64,000 bases of DNA from Hydrogenophaga sp. PAMC20947 (lineage in GTDB: Bacteria; Pseudomonadota; Gammaproteobacteria; Burkholderiales; Burkholderiaceae_C): positions 4,464,001 through 4,528,000 of the forward strand of contig NZ_CP039252.1 of NCBI RefSeq assembly GCF_004795855.1. Direction: 5' to 3'. Position numbers and translations under genes: made by a program. Below the pieces are notes generated by a model, which saw nothing but the letters and a program-made list of their open reading frames with translations, was not told the DNA's origin and did not search any database. Shown one piece after another: positions 45,748-54,661 of the stretch. How positions within the stretch are numbered: position 1 is the stretch's first letter; each line of letters opens with the position of its first letter.

Positions 45748-46884
45748 ATGAACTCGAAAAATACCGCCACCGTCGCCCCAGATGCCTGGCACCTGCGCCA
45801 AGTCGACCGCACCAGCCAGACCGACGACGAACGTATCCAGGACATCACCGTGCTCCCGCCTCCCGAACACCTGATCCGCTTTTTCCCGATCGGGGGGACA
45901 GCGGTTGAAACCTTGATCGGCCAGACCCGCCAGCGCATCCACAACATCCTGCAAGGCAAAGACCCGCGTTTGCTGGTCATCATTGGCCCCTGCTCAATTC
46001 ACGATCCAGCCGCTGCGCTGGACTACGCGCGCCGCCTGAAGCCCCTGCGCGACAAGTACGCGGACACGCTGGAAATCGTGATGCGCGTGTATTTCGAGAA
46101 GCCGCGCACCACGGTGGGCTGGAAAGGGCTGATCAACGATCCCTATCTCGACCAGAGCTTCCGCATTGACGAAGGTCTGCGCATCGCGCGCCAGCTGCTG
46201 ATCGAGATCAATCGGCTCGGTCTGCCCGCAGGCAGCGAGTTCCTGGATGTGATCTCCCCTCAGTACATCGGTGACTTGATTGCCTGGGGCGCCATCGGTG
46301 CGCGCACCACCGAAAGCCAGGTCCACCGCGAGCTGGCCTCCGGTTTGTCGGCGCCCATCGGGTTCAAGAACGGTACCGATGGCAACATCAAGATCGCCAC
46401 CGACGCCATCCAGGCCGCCGCTCGTGGGCACCACTTCCTGTCGGTGCACAAAAACGGCCAGGTGGCCATCGTGCAGACCAACGGCAATCCCGACTGCCAC
46501 GTGATACTGCGCGGCGGCAAGGCACCCAATTACGATGCAGCCCATGTTGCTGCTGCGGTCAAGGATCTGGAGTCCGCCAAGCTTGCGCCCCGCCTGATGG
46601 TGGATTGCAGCCATGCCAACAGCAGCAAGCAACACGAAAGGCAGCTGGAAGTCGCGCGCGATATCGCCGCTCAGATCTCTGCGGGGTCCCGCAGCATCTT
46701 TGGCGTGATGATTGAGAGCCATATCGAGGAGGGCGCCCAGAAATTCACGCCAGGAAAAGACTCTCTGGAGGGCTTGACCTACGGCCAGAGCATCACCGAC
46801 GCTTGTCTCGGTTGGGACCACTCACTGGAGGCTTTGGACGTGTTGTCTTCCGCGGTGCGGGCGGCCCAGACGGCCGCCCGCTGA
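45748..46884 (+). CDS. 3-deoxy-7-phosphoheptulonate (DAHP) synthase, class I
   Basis: A 378-residue enzyme condensing phosphoenolpyruvate and erythrose 4-phosphate. It is the AroF/G/H type: LLVIIGPCSIHDPAAALDYA near 75, VMRVYFEKPRTTVGWKGLINDP near 112, GARTTESQVHRELASGLSAPIGFKNGTDG near 185, and VDCSHANSSK with the metal-site region near 290. ATG 45748 has CAGGAG (45736-45741) 6 nt upstream. The leader peptide and attenuator upstream predict repression when charged aromatic tRNAs are plentiful. Which aromatic amino acid inhibits the enzyme is not evident. Confidence 0.95.
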   Translation: MNSKNTATVAPDAWHLRQVDRTSQTDDERIQDITVLPPPEHLIRFFPIGGTAVETLIGQTRQRIHNILQGKDPRLLVIIGPCSIHDPAAALDYARRLKPLRDKYADTLEIVMRVYFEKPRTTVGWKGLINDPYLDQSFRIDEGLRIARQLLIEINRLGLPAGSEFLDVISPQYIGDLIAWGAIGARTTESQVHRELASGLSAPIGFKNGTDGNIKIATDAIQAAARGHHFLSVHKNGQVAIVQTNGNPDCHVILRGGKAPNYDAAHVAAAVKDLESAKLAPRLMVDCSHANSSKQHERQLEVARDIAAQISAGSRSIFGVMIESHIEEGAQKFTPGKDSLEGLTYGQSITDACLGWDHSLEALDVLSSAVRAAQTAAR

Positions 46885-46962
46885 GTCGCCGCCCATCTCC
46901 ATGTCGCTGCCAAGGGGCCGCCTGGCTTCTTGGTCTTGTTGAGTCGGGCATGCGATGAGCGC

Positions 46963-46991
46963 TTGTTGATTGTCCGACCTCTTGCTATTCT
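46963..46991 (+). promoter_or_regulatory. Possible promoter of the 47069 gene
   Basis: TTGTTG (46963-46968) and TATTCT (46986-46991) with a 17-nt spacer. A leader of about 70 nt would follow, ending at the ribosome site GGAG (47059-47062) before GTG 47069. Confidence 0.45.
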
Positions 46992-47068
46992 TGCGCGCCT
47001 GGCGCCGGGGTTGGTTCATCGGGGTGTACAGGGCGGTCGAACAATATCAATAAAAGGCGGAGACGGTA

Positions 47069-48142
47069 GTGGAACAGCCGATGTTGCGTCTGGGTTTGTT
47101 GGGGTTTTCGGATCCGGCTGGCCTGCGCCTGCAGGCTTGGGCGACCCACGCCCGTGAAGGATGGCCCTTGTGGAGCTGCTGTGATCCGCACCTGGCCGAC
47201 GCCTGGATGATCAACGGGCATTCGGTTGAAGTGCAGGACCGCGACTCGGTGGTCATTCGCCACCCTCTGGACGGTGACGACTGCTTGCAGCTCAACCGCG
47301 CTGAGGTCGATCGCCCGCTGGCGTTTGCACAGCCGCTGCCCCAAGGGTTTGCTTCTGCCGAGTTCTTTGACGCCGACGACGAGGCGAGCGTGCGCCAGCG
47401 TCTTCAGCGTTTCGAGGCCTGGCTCCGACCGTTGCGCAGCCAGTTTGCCCTGGGTGCTGAAGTGCTCCAGCGCGTTGGTCAGTTTGATGGTGTGGTGCAT
47501 GTGCAGCGCGAAGGCCGTTTGCTGGCCGTGATCGATTTTTCGCGCTGGTATGCGGGTCTGCTGGTGCCCGCCAGACCGGTTGACATCGCCATGGCCGAAT
47601 GGGTGCCGGTGAAGCAGGCGACGGAAGGCATTCCGCCGTCGTTCATGCGCCTGCCCCTGCACCGGGTGATGTGGACCTACGCGGTGCGCACGTCCCGCGA
47701 TGTCTTGCCCGAACGTTACCGCAGGAAGTCCATGTACCTGCGGCGCGTTCCGCAAGTACCCGCTCGTTGGTTCAGTGAAGACCACCTGGAGATCATGCGT
47801 GAGCTTCTGACGAACCCCGCAGATTTTGATGATTTGTCGGCGCGAACCGGTATTCATCCTGAGCTACTTGCCCGCCATCTTTCTGTCCTGTACCACGCGG
47901 GCGGCCTGACGACAGATTCGGAAAGCGCGCGCAGGGCCGATGCGATCACGCGGCGCGCCATGGCCTTGTTGCGATTCGATCAAAGGGACGATGCGACTGA
48001 TTTCAGGGATGCAGCCCAGAGTCAAAATACCCGACCCCCTTCCAGCATCTTGCGTGAGGCTTTCCATTCGCCGCTTCGGGTATCAGGTTTCCAGGACCGG
48101 CCCGACAAGGGCGGCAGCGGCACCGAACGCCTGGCGGGCTGA
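47069..48142 (+). CDS. Hypothetical protein, 357 residues
   Basis: A soluble protein starting at GTG 47069 with GGAG 6 nt upstream. The N-terminal part (LRLGLLGFSDPAGLRLQAWATHAREGW, then a strand-rich region) looks like a receiver-like or alpha/beta fold but lacks a recognisable phospho-site pattern. The middle has MRLPLHRVMWTYAVRTSRDVLPERYRRK. A C-terminal segment (FSEDHLEIMRELLTNPADFDDLSARTGIHPELLARHLSVLYHAGGL, about 240-285) resembles a winged helix, suggesting DNA binding. Function unknown. Confidence 0.7.
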   Translation: MEQPMLRLGLLGFSDPAGLRLQAWATHAREGWPLWSCCDPHLADAWMINGHSVEVQDRDSVVIRHPLDGDDCLQLNRAEVDRPLAFAQPLPQGFASAEFFDADDEASVRQRLQRFEAWLRPLRSQFALGAEVLQRVGQFDGVVHVQREGRLLAVIDFSRWYAGLLVPARPVDIAMAEWVPVKQATEGIPPSFMRLPLHRVMWTYAVRTSRDVLPERYRRKSMYLRRVPQVPARWFSEDHLEIMRELLTNPADFDDLSARTGIHPELLARHLSVLYHAGGLTTDSESARRADAITRRAMALLRFDQRDDATDFRDAAQSQNTRPPSSILREAFHSPLRVSGFQDRPDKGGSGTERLAG

Positions 48143-48284
48143 AGGCGCAAAGATCCTTGACAGCGGTCTGGGCCTTCGGTTCAGGTGGCGTCGGAGAAGC
48201 CGGATTTTGTGATCAGGCCGGCCGGCAGGGCACAATGGCGTCTGACCCCATACCCCCGACCCCATTTTTCAAGGAGTTGATCGC

Positions 48285-48605
48285 ATGCGCAGCCAAGTCG
48301 CCGTGACCTGGAACGATTCCAGAACCTACCGCATTGATCTGGAGGAGGTGCAGCCCATACCGCACGAGCAGGCCCGCGTATGGCTGGATCAGCAATTCAC
48401 CGAGCTGGACTGCGAACCGATCCGCCAGAGTGGGAAAGTGCTGACCGCTGACAAAGTACTTTGCGTGGCTCAGGCGGCCGGCGAAAAACACTTTCGCGAT
48501 GCAGAACACCGCGAGTGGGCGATTTCGTTCGCCCGTGCGGCCAGTGCAGCCTTGGCCAAGCCCGTGGTCACGGTGGACTTGACCACCATGTCCATCGGTT
48601 ACTGA
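48285..48605 (+). CDS. Hypothetical protein, 106 residues
   Basis: A small soluble protein (VAVTWNDSRTYRIDLEEVQP at the start, DREWAISFARAASAALAKPVVTVDL-like at the end). A good ribosome site AAGGAG precedes ATG 48285. A CACAAT motif about 50 nt upstream may belong to its promoter. I do not recognise a family. It ends 120 nt from the convergent mpl gene. Confidence 0.7.
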   Translation: MRSQVAVTWNDSRTYRIDLEEVQPIPHEQARVWLDQQFTELDCEPIRQSGKVLTADKVLCVAQAAGEKHFRDAEHREWAISFARAASAALAKPVVTVDLTTMSIGY

Positions 48606-48725
48606 ACCCATTTGCATTCAAAGCGATCGCTGCGTAGTTGGACGTTGTCGTGCGCCAGCACTGTCTGCGGCTTCTCACCTTGCGCTCACTTTGAAGACTA
48701 ACCGGTCAGGGTCAATTGTCGGGGT

Positions 48726-50183
48726 TCAAGCCTGGCCGCCCAAGGCTTTGAGCAGCAGCGCATGGATGCCCCCGAAACCGCCGTTGCTCATGCAAACGAT
48801 GTGATCGCCGTCTTGCGCGGCAGCCACCACCTGGGCCACCAGCTCGCCGATCTGGTGAGCGACCTGGGCGCGGTCACCGAGCTCAGCCAAGGCTTCTGAG
48901 GCACTCCAGTCCAGTCCACCGGTGTGGCAGAAGGCCAGGTCGGCCGATGCCAGGCTCCAGGGCAACTGGGCTTTCATGTTGCCCAGCTTCATCGTGTTGC
49001 TGCGAGGCTCGAACACCGCGAGGATGCGCCTCCTGGGTCCGCTCTCCTGGTCCAGCCGTCGGCGCAGTCCGTCCAGCGTGGTGCGGATCGCCGTGGGGTG
49101 GTGGGCAAAGTCGTCGTACACGGTGATGGGGCCGCCTGGGCGGGCCACGGTGCCGCGCACCTCCATGCGCCTGCGCACGTTTTCGAACTGGCCCAAAGCA
49201 TCGGCTGCCATTGCGGGAGACACCCCGACATGATCGGCTGCGGCGATAGCCGCGAGGGCATTGAGCTGGTTGTGGGTGCCCGTCAGCGACCAGTCCACAC
49301 GGCCAACGCGCACGCCCTGGTGCAAGACATCGAACGCGTGGGGCTCGCCCGAGGCCGTGAAGTCGCTCACCGCAGCCCCGAAGCTGCGCACTTCGCTCCA
49401 CAAGCCTTGGTGCAAGACGCGTTCCAGGCTGTCTTCCACTCCATTGACGACGATTCGCCCCGAGCTGGGCACGGTGCGCACCAGGTGGTGGAACTGGCGT
49501 TCGATGGCGGCAAGGTCGTCAAAGATATCGGCGTGGTCAAACTCAAGGTTGTTGAGGATGGCTGTTCTGGGCCGGTAGTGCACAAATTTGCTGCGTTTGT
49601 CGAAAAAAGCGGTGTCGTATTCGTCCGCCTCGATGACAAAGAGAGGCCCCCGCGCTCCGCTGCTGCGCCCGGTTGATACACCTGTTTCACCGAGGCTGGG
49701 GTGGTGTGCACCCAAGCGGGCCGAGACGCCAAAGTTCATGGGGACGCCGCCCACCAGGAAGCCGGGTCGCAGACCGGCGGTTTCCAGGATCCAGGTCAGC
49801 ATGGCGGTGGTGGTTGTTTTGCCATGGGTTCCGGCCACGGCCATGACATGGCACCCTTGCAAGACATGTTCTGCCAGCCATTGCGGTCCGCTGGTGTAGC
49901 GGGCGCCGCTGTCCAGAATGGCTTCCATCAGGGGGAATTTGGGCGTGCCGTCGGGTCGGCGGGCACGGCTCACCACATTGCCCACCACAAACATGTCGGG
50001 ATTCAAGGCCATCTGGTCGGCGTCAAACCCTTCGATGAGGTCGATGCCCAGTGCGCGCAACTGGTCGCTCATCGGGGGGTAAACGCCTGCGTCACAGCCG
50101 GTAACGCGGTGGCCCGCTTCACGGGCCAATGCAGCCAGTCCGCCCATGAAGGTGCCACAAATGCCCAGAATATGTATATGCAT
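48726..50183 (-). CDS. mpl: UDP-MurNAc:L-Ala-gamma-D-Glu-meso-DAP ligase (murein recycling), with internal insertion
   Basis: A 485-residue Mur-ligase relative that attaches recycled murein tripeptide to UDP-MurNAc. Motifs: HIHILGICGTFMGGLAALAREAGH at the N-terminus, [20 protein letters not shown] near 117, FVIEADEYDTAFFDKRSKF near 185 and YDDFAHHPTAIRTTLDG near 355. Between SARLG and FVIEADEY are about 25 extra residues (AHHPSLGETGVSTGRSSGAR), a stretch encoded partly by sequence resembling the GC-rich intergenic repeat. ampD, another recycling enzyme, is also in this window. The start lies 6 nt after TAGAAT. Confidence 0.95.
   Translation of the reverse strand: MHIHILGICGTFMGGLAALAREAGHRVTGCDAGVYPPMSDQLRALGIDLIEGFDADQMALNPDMFVVGNVVSRARRPDGTPKFPLMEAILDSGARYTSGPQWLAEHVLQGCHVMAVAGTHGKTTTTAMLTWILETAGLRPGFLVGGVPMNFGVSARLGAHHPSLGETGVSTGRSSGARGPLFVIEADEYDTAFFDKRSKFVHYRPRTAILNNLEFDHADIFDDLAAIERQFHHLVRTVPSSGRIVVNGVEDSLERVLHQGLWSEVRSFGAAVSDFTASGEPHAFDVLHQGVRVGRVDWSLTGTHNQLNALAAIAAADHVGVSPAMAADALGQFENVRRRMEVRGTVARPGGPITVYDDFAHHPTAIRTTLDGLRRRLDQESGPRRRILAVFEPRSNTMKLGNMKAQLPWSLASADLAFCHTGGLDWSASEALAELGDRAQVAHQIGELVAQVVAAAQDGDHIVCMSNGGFGGIHALLLKALGGQA
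49647..49668 (-). repeat. Intergenic-repeat-like segment inside mpl
   Basis: CCCCCGCGCTCCGCTGCTGC (49647-49666) matches CCCCCACGCTCCGCCGCTGC of the tldD-downstream repeat with two mismatches. It lies in the part of mpl that encodes the extra residues absent from typical Mpl proteins, suggesting an in-frame invasion by the repeat, or coincidence of GC-rich sequence. Confidence 0.5.
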
Positions 50184-50189
50184 CCGGCG

Positions 50190-50195
50190 ATTCTA
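50190..50195 (-). promoter_or_regulatory. -10-like element 6 nt before the mpl start
   Basis: On the minus strand TAGAAT, 6 nt (CGCCGG), then ATG 50183. It is divergent from, and about 65 bp from, the matching element of the 50268 gene. Confidence 0.5.
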
Positions 50196-50255
50196 GGCGC
50201 CCGTGGACCCATGGGGTTTTACTTCGCGCGCCGCCAGCCTGCGGTGCGTCAGAGG

Positions 50256-50261
50256 CACAAT
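50256..50261 (+). promoter_or_regulatory. -10-like element 6 nt before the 50268 gene
   Basis: CACAAT, 6 nt (CAGGGC), then ATG 50268. With the mpl element it forms a compact divergent promoter pair in an 84-nt gap. Confidence 0.45.
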
Positions 50262-50267
50262 CAGGGC

Positions 50268-50882
50268 ATGGACATACACGGATCCGATCTGCAGGTCGAA
50301 GTGGCGGCGGTGGCCGCACGGCTGGTGGTGGACGAAGGGCTGGACTACGGCGGCGCCAAGCGCCAAGCGGTCAAGCTGCTGGGCCTGGGGCCACGCACGC
50401 CATTGCCCAGTGCGGCTGTGATGGATGCCGCTGTGCGCGAGCACATTGCCATTTTTTGCGGCGATACCCAGCCTGTGGAATTGCTGGCGCTGCGGGAGTT
50501 GGCCCTGGTCTGGCTGGATCGCCTGGCCGAGTTCACGCCTTTTGTGGGAGGCGCTGTGTGGCATGGCACCGCGACCCGCCACAGCGACGTCTATATTCAG
50601 TTGTTTTGTGAAGATCCCAAGGTGGCCGAATGGCGGTTGATCGACCGGGGAGTGGATTACCTGGTGAGCACCGTTCATGGCTGGAAGGGCGAGCCGGTGG
50701 ACGCCTTGAGTCTTCGGGTACGCTGTGAGCCGCTGGCGCAATGGGTACAGGTGCACTTGATGGTCTACGACCGGGACGATGTCCGTGGTGCACTCAAGCC
50801 GGATGCACAGGGCCGCAAGCCGCGAGGGGATGCACAGGCATTGCGTGGGATGTTGGTCGCTGGTGGTTCGGAGTCCATCTAA
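50268..50882 (+). CDS. Hypothetical protein with nucleotidyltransferase-like motif
   Basis: A 204-residue soluble protein. The N-terminal helical region (VVDEGLDYGGAKRQAVKLLG) is followed by FVGGAVWHGTATRHSDVYIQLF near residues 95-116. Its spacing recalls the G-x-x-x-x-G-T-A-x-x-x-S-D-x-x-x pattern of Pol-beta-type nucleotidyltransferases, although the second acidic residue is replaced by Tyr-Ile. Catalysis is therefore doubtful. It is divergent from mpl. Function unknown. Confidence 0.65.
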   Translation: MDIHGSDLQVEVAAVAARLVVDEGLDYGGAKRQAVKLLGLGPRTPLPSAAVMDAAVREHIAIFCGDTQPVELLALRELALVWLDRLAEFTPFVGGAVWHGTATRHSDVYIQLFCEDPKVAEWRLIDRGVDYLVSTVHGWKGEPVDALSLRVRCEPLAQWVQVHLMVYDRDDVRGALKPDAQGRKPRGDAQALRGMLVAGGSESI

Positions 50883-51055
50883 ATGGCGCTGTGGACCGTT
50901 CAGATGTTGCCCCGATTCGGGTGGGCTGCCTCAAACCCCTTGGGACGCTTCACTCACGGCGGGCGACGGGTTCCCCGGTGGACCGTCTTTGATGGTCCAG
51001 TTTCTTATTTTGTTCGCGCTGTCTGGCCCTTCTTCAAGCGGTATTCGAGTTCCAA

Positions 51056-51583
51056 ATGACCCCATCTCACCACCGACGAGTTTTTCTGGGCGTGGCCGCC
51101 GCGGCAGCCGCTGCCGGCGCTGGTGTTGCCTGGTGGCGCCACGAACCGCAGCCCGTTTTGTCTGAAGCAGAGCAGATGTTCTGGGGGATGGCGCTGGAAG
51201 ACCCTCAGGGGCAGCCGTTCACACTGGCCGCCATGCGGGGGCAGCCTTTGCTGGTGAACTTTTGGGCAACCTGGTGTCCCCCCTGTGTGGAGGAGTTGCC
51301 TTTGCTGAATCGATTCTTCAAAGCGCAGGCGGCTCGAGGTTGGCACGTGTTGGGGCTGGCCGTGGACCAGCCTAAAGCGGTTCAGGCCTTCCTGAAGAAG
51401 CTGCCGCTGGACTTCCCGGTGGGGATGGCGGGACTGGCTGGCACGGAGTTGAGCCGCGCGCTGGGCAACCCCAACGGCGGGCTGCCCTACACCGTCGTGA
51501 TGGACCGCGCGGGCGTGGTGCGGCACCAGAAGGTGGGCAAGGTCAGCGAATCCGACCTGGAAGCGTGGGCAGAGGGCGTCTGA
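51056..51583 (+). CDS. TlpA-family thioredoxin-like thiol-disulfide oxidoreductase
   Basis: A 175-residue protein with an N-terminal Arg-Arg plus Ala-rich hydrophobic segment (HHRRVFLGVAAAAAAAGAGVAW), a probable signal or anchor, possibly Tat-like. The periplasmic domain has LVNFWATWCPPCVEELP near 64-80 with the redox CPPC pair, and the cis-Pro loop GGLPYTVVMDRAG near 141. TlpA/ResA-like proteins reduce disulfides, for example in cytochrome c maturation. It lies 277 nt upstream of accB. Confidence 0.92.
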   Translation: MTPSHHRRVFLGVAAAAAAAGAGVAWWRHEPQPVLSEAEQMFWGMALEDPQGQPFTLAAMRGQPLLVNFWATWCPPCVEELPLLNRFFKAQAARGWHVLGLAVDQPKAVQAFLKKLPLDFPVGMAGLAGTELSRALGNPNGGLPYTVVMDRAGVVRHQKVGKVSESDLEAWAEGV

Positions 51584-51859
51584 CAGCGCGCTTTGAGGGG
51601 CGTGGCCGTGTCTTGGTGATATGGGTCAGGCAGTTTGGATAAACTGACGGCATCCGGCGCAATAAAACCGGTAAAGTGACGCAAAAGAATAAGAAAGCGA
51701 CAATGGGGCCGGTTGGCAGGTTTCGACCAACGGCGTTTTGAGCGGGCCTTGGCTGCTGTAACTTCGTGTACACTGCGCAGCCCGCTGATTGAAAAATCCA
51801 GAAGATACAAGAAATTGTAGACTTTTGGGTTGATTTAGCCGAAGTTCGTTGGAGAAATC
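51584..51859 (+). other. 276-nt intergenic region upstream of accBC
   Basis: No gene is convincing. A -10-like TACACT lies at 51769-51774 and another TACAAG near 51808; AT content rises from 51780 to the start. GGAG at 51851-51854 is the accB ribosome site. I see no terminator with a T-tract after the TlpA-like gene. Confidence 0.4.
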
Positions 51860-52321
51860 ATGGATTTAAGAAAACTGAAAACGTTGATCGACTTGGTGTC
51901 CGAGTCCAACGTGTCCGAGCTCGAGATCACCGAGGCTGAAGGCAAGGTTCGCATCGTCAAAAGCCCTCCCATGGGCATGGCCCAGCCCGTCACCTACAGC
52001 ATGGCGCCGGCGCCAGCCGCCGTGGGTGCACCAGCAGCAGCGGCGGATGCGGTGCCCGCGGTGGACGCGCCCGCTGCCGTGCCCGAAGGGCACACCGTCA
52101 AGTCGCCCATGGTCGGTACCTTCTACCGTGCGGCCAGTCCGGGTGCCAAGGCGTTTGTCGAGGTGGGAGACACCATCAAGGAAGGCGAAACGATTTGCAT
52201 CGTGGAAGCCATGAAGATCCTCAACGAGATCGAGGCCGACAAGAGCGGTACCGTGACCCGCATTCTTGTCGACAACGGTCAAGCGGTGGAATACGGCCAG
52301 CCGATGTACGTCATCGCATAA
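51860..52321 (+). CDS. accB: Biotin carboxyl carrier protein of acetyl-CoA carboxylase
   Basis: A 153-residue carrier that brings carboxybiotin to the transcarboxylase in fatty acid synthesis. The N-terminus [25 protein letters not shown] is typical. A Pro/Ala linker (about 45-75) leads to the biotinyl domain with the biotin-accepting lysine in [15 protein letters not shown] (near 117-131). ATG 51860 has GGAG 5 nt upstream. It is followed by accC after 12 nt. Confidence 0.97.
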   Translation: MDLRKLKTLIDLVSESNVSELEITEAEGKVRIVKSPPMGMAQPVTYSMAPAPAAVGAPAAAADAVPAVDAPAAVPEGHTVKSPMVGTFYRAASPGAKAFVEVGDTIKEGETICIVEAMKILNEIEADKSGTVTRILVDNGQAVEYGQPMYVIA

Positions 52322-52333
52322 GCGGGTTAGCCC

Positions 52334-53683
52334 ATGTTCAAGAAAATCCTGATCGCCAACCGCGGTGAAATCGCCCTTCGAATCCAGCGGGCTTGCCGCG
52401 AGATGGGCATCAAGGCGGTGATGGTGTACTCCGAAGCCGATCGCGATGCGAAATACATCCGTTTGGCCGATGAAGCGGTGTGTATCGGACCGGCGCAGTC
52501 GGGCCTGAGCTACCTCAACATGCCGGCCATCATCTCGGCGGCAGAAGTGACCGATGCCGAGGCCATTCACCCCGGCTACGGCTTCTTGAGCGAGAACGCC
52601 GACTTTGCCGAACGGGTCGAGAAGAGCGGTTTCACCTTCATTGGTCCGTCGCCTGAGTCGATCCGCACCATGGGCGACAAGGTGGCGGCCAAGCAGGCCA
52701 TGATCCGCGCTGGCGTGCCATGCGTGCCAGGCTCGGAGGGGGCGTTGCCCGCCGATGCGGCGGCGATCAAGAAAATCGCCAAATCGGTGGGTTATCCGGT
52801 GATCATCAAGGCAGCGGGCGGCGGCGGCGGGCGCGGCATGCGTGTGGTGCACACCGAAGCGGCCTTGCTGCACGCGGTGCAGACCACCAAAGCGGAAGCC
52901 GGTGCTGCATTTGGCAATTCCGAGGTCTATATGGAGAAGTTTCTCCAGAACCCCCGCCACATCGAAATTCAGATCCTGGCCGATACCCACCGCAATGCGG
53001 TGTACCTGGGTGAGCGCGACTGCTCCATGCAGCGGCGCCACCAGAAGGTGGTTGAAGAGGCCCCTGCGCCGGGTATTCCCCGTCGCGCCATCGAGAAAAT
53101 TGGTGAGCGCTGTGCCGCTGCCTGCAAGAAGATGAGTTACCGCGGCGCGGGCACGTTTGAGTTCTTGTATGAAAACGGTGAGTTTTATTTCATTGAGATG
53201 AACACCCGCGTGCAGGTGGAGCATCCGGTCACGGAATGGATCACTGGCGTGGACATCGTGCGCACCCAGATCGCCGTGGCAGCGGGTGAGAAGCTGCCAT
53301 TCACCCAGCGCCAGATCCAGCTGCGTGGTCATGCCATCGAATGCCGCATCAATGCAGAAGACGCGTACAAATTCACGCCTTCTCCTGGTCGGATTACCAC
53401 TTGGCACATGCCCGGCGGCCCAGGTGTGCGTGTGGACTCCCACGCCTATGCGAACTACTTTGTGCCGCCGAACTACGATTCGATGATCGGCAAGCTCATT
53501 GTGTACGGCGATACACGCGAGCAAGCTTTGGCCCGCATGCGCACAGCGCTGGCCGAAACCGCTATTGAAGGCATCAAGACCAACATCCCGCTGCACCGCG
53601 AGATCATGGTGGACGCCAACTTTGTGGCGGGTGGCACCAACATCCATTATCTGGAAGAGTGGTTGTCCCAACATGAACGCTGA
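52334..53683 (+). CDS. accC: Biotin carboxylase subunit of acetyl-CoA carboxylase
   Basis: A 449-residue ATP-grasp enzyme that carboxylates the biotin on AccB. Signatures: [23 protein letters not shown] at the N-terminus, [15 protein letters not shown] near 78, the Gly-rich ATP loop [13 protein letters not shown] near 160, [20 protein letters not shown] near 228 and [20 protein letters not shown] near 286. The length equals the family norm. It overlaps prmA by 11 nt. Confidence 0.98.
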   Translation: MFKKILIANRGEIALRIQRACREMGIKAVMVYSEADRDAKYIRLADEAVCIGPAQSGLSYLNMPAIISAAEVTDAEAIHPGYGFLSENADFAERVEKSGFTFIGPSPESIRTMGDKVAAKQAMIRAGVPCVPGSEGALPADAAAIKKIAKSVGYPVIIKAAGGGGGRGMRVVHTEAALLHAVQTTKAEAGAAFGNSEVYMEKFLQNPRHIEIQILADTHRNAVYLGERDCSMQRRHQKVVEEAPAPGIPRRAIEKIGERCAAACKKMSYRGAGTFEFLYENGEFYFIEMNTRVQVEHPVTEWITGVDIVRTQIAVAAGEKLPFTQRQIQLRGHAIECRINAEDAYKFTPSPGRITTWHMPGGPGVRVDSHAYANYFVPPNYDSMIGKLIVYGDTREQALARMRTALAETAIEGIKTNIPLHREIMVDANFVAGGTNIHYLEEWLSQHER

Positions 53684-54599
53684 AGCCTCGGGCCCCGCCG
53701 TCGCGGGTGGCACGCTGTACGAACTCGTCCTCATGGCTCCCGAAGCGTCGGTGGAGCTCGTTGGCGATGCGCTGGTGGCGCTGGACGCGTTGAGCGTGTC
53801 GGTGGAAGATGCCGACGCAATGACCCCTGCTGAGCAGGCCCTGTTTGGCGAGCCTGGTATGCCACCGCCCCGCGAGGGATGGCAGCGTTCCCGCGTCGTC
53901 GCGTTGTTCCCCCAGGAAGCGCTGGCGCGCGAGGCGGCCGCTTTGCTGCAGCCGCAGGATTTCTTCGAAGGTTGTCAGGTGCTGGGTGTGCAGGCTGTGG
54001 TTGAGCAAGACTGGGTGCGATTGACCCAGTCGCAGTTTGATCCGGTCGAAATCACACCCACCTTTTGGATCGTGCCCACCTGGCACGAGCCGCCTGAGCA
54101 GGCCGAGCAGATCATTCGACTCGACCCCGGACTGGCCTTTGGTACCGGCACCCATCCCACCACCAGCATGTGCCTGCGGTGGACCGCTCAACACGGCGCC
54201 CGCGGTCAGCGGGTGCTGGACTACGGCTGTGGATCCGGCATTCTGGCGATTGGCGCGTCCAAGTTTGGGGCCATCGAGATCGATGCGGTGGACATCGATC
54301 CGGCTGCGGTCGAGTCCACGCAGTTGAATGCCTTGGCCAACCACGCCACGCTCAAAGCGGGCTTGCCCGACGCGGCCCACGGTGAGTACGATCTGGTGCT
54401 GGCCAATATTCTGGCCTCACCGCTCAAGGTCCTCGCCCCGTTGCTGTGCCAGCACGTTCGCCAGGGCGGTCATCTGGTGCTGGCGGGCATTTTGTCCCGA
54501 CAGGCGGACGAACTGCGTGAGGCTTACGCGCCGTGGCTGCAGTTGACGGTCAGCGACGAAAACGACGGCTGGATCTTGATGACCGCACAGCGGGCGTGA
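53673..54599 (+). CDS. prmA: Ribosomal protein L11 methyltransferase
   Basis: A 308-residue SAM-dependent enzyme trimethylating ribosomal protein L11. The N-terminal substrate-binding domain has [22 protein letters not shown]. The catalytic domain has [20 protein letters not shown] near 155, [20 protein letters not shown] near 183 and [19 protein letters not shown] near 243. ATG 53673 lies inside the end of accC, an 11-nt overlap. The accB-accC-prmA order is common in proteobacteria. Confidence 0.97.
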   Translation: MNAEASGPAVAGGTLYELVLMAPEASVELVGDALVALDALSVSVEDADAMTPAEQALFGEPGMPPPREGWQRSRVVALFPQEALAREAAALLQPQDFFEGCQVLGVQAVVEQDWVRLTQSQFDPVEITPTFWIVPTWHEPPEQAEQIIRLDPGLAFGTGTHPTTSMCLRWTAQHGARGQRVLDYGCGSGILAIGASKFGAIEIDAVDIDPAAVESTQLNALANHATLKAGLPDAAHGEYDLVLANILASPLKVLAPLLCQHVRQGGHLVLAGILSRQADELREAYAPWLQLTVSDENDGWILMTAQRA

Positions 54600-54627
54600 G
54601 ACCAGCGCGCGTCCGATTGGCCGGCAC

Positions 54628-54655
54628 TTGAGCGACCCCTTTCGCCTGCAATAAT
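54628..54655 (+). promoter_or_regulatory. Promoter of the DUF3426 gene (-35 TTGAGC, -10 AATAAT)
   Basis: TTGAGC (54628-54633), 16-nt spacer, AATAAT (54650-54655), then 6 nt to ATG 54662. This is the clearest two-box example of the leaderless geometry in the window. Confidence 0.55.
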
Positions 54656-54661
54656 CGGCGC

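Noticed and set aside
51543..51773. 76-codon minus-strand frame upstream of accB
   Set aside because: It overlaps the end of the TlpA-like gene and a candidate promoter, has no ribosome site and no recognisable similarity.
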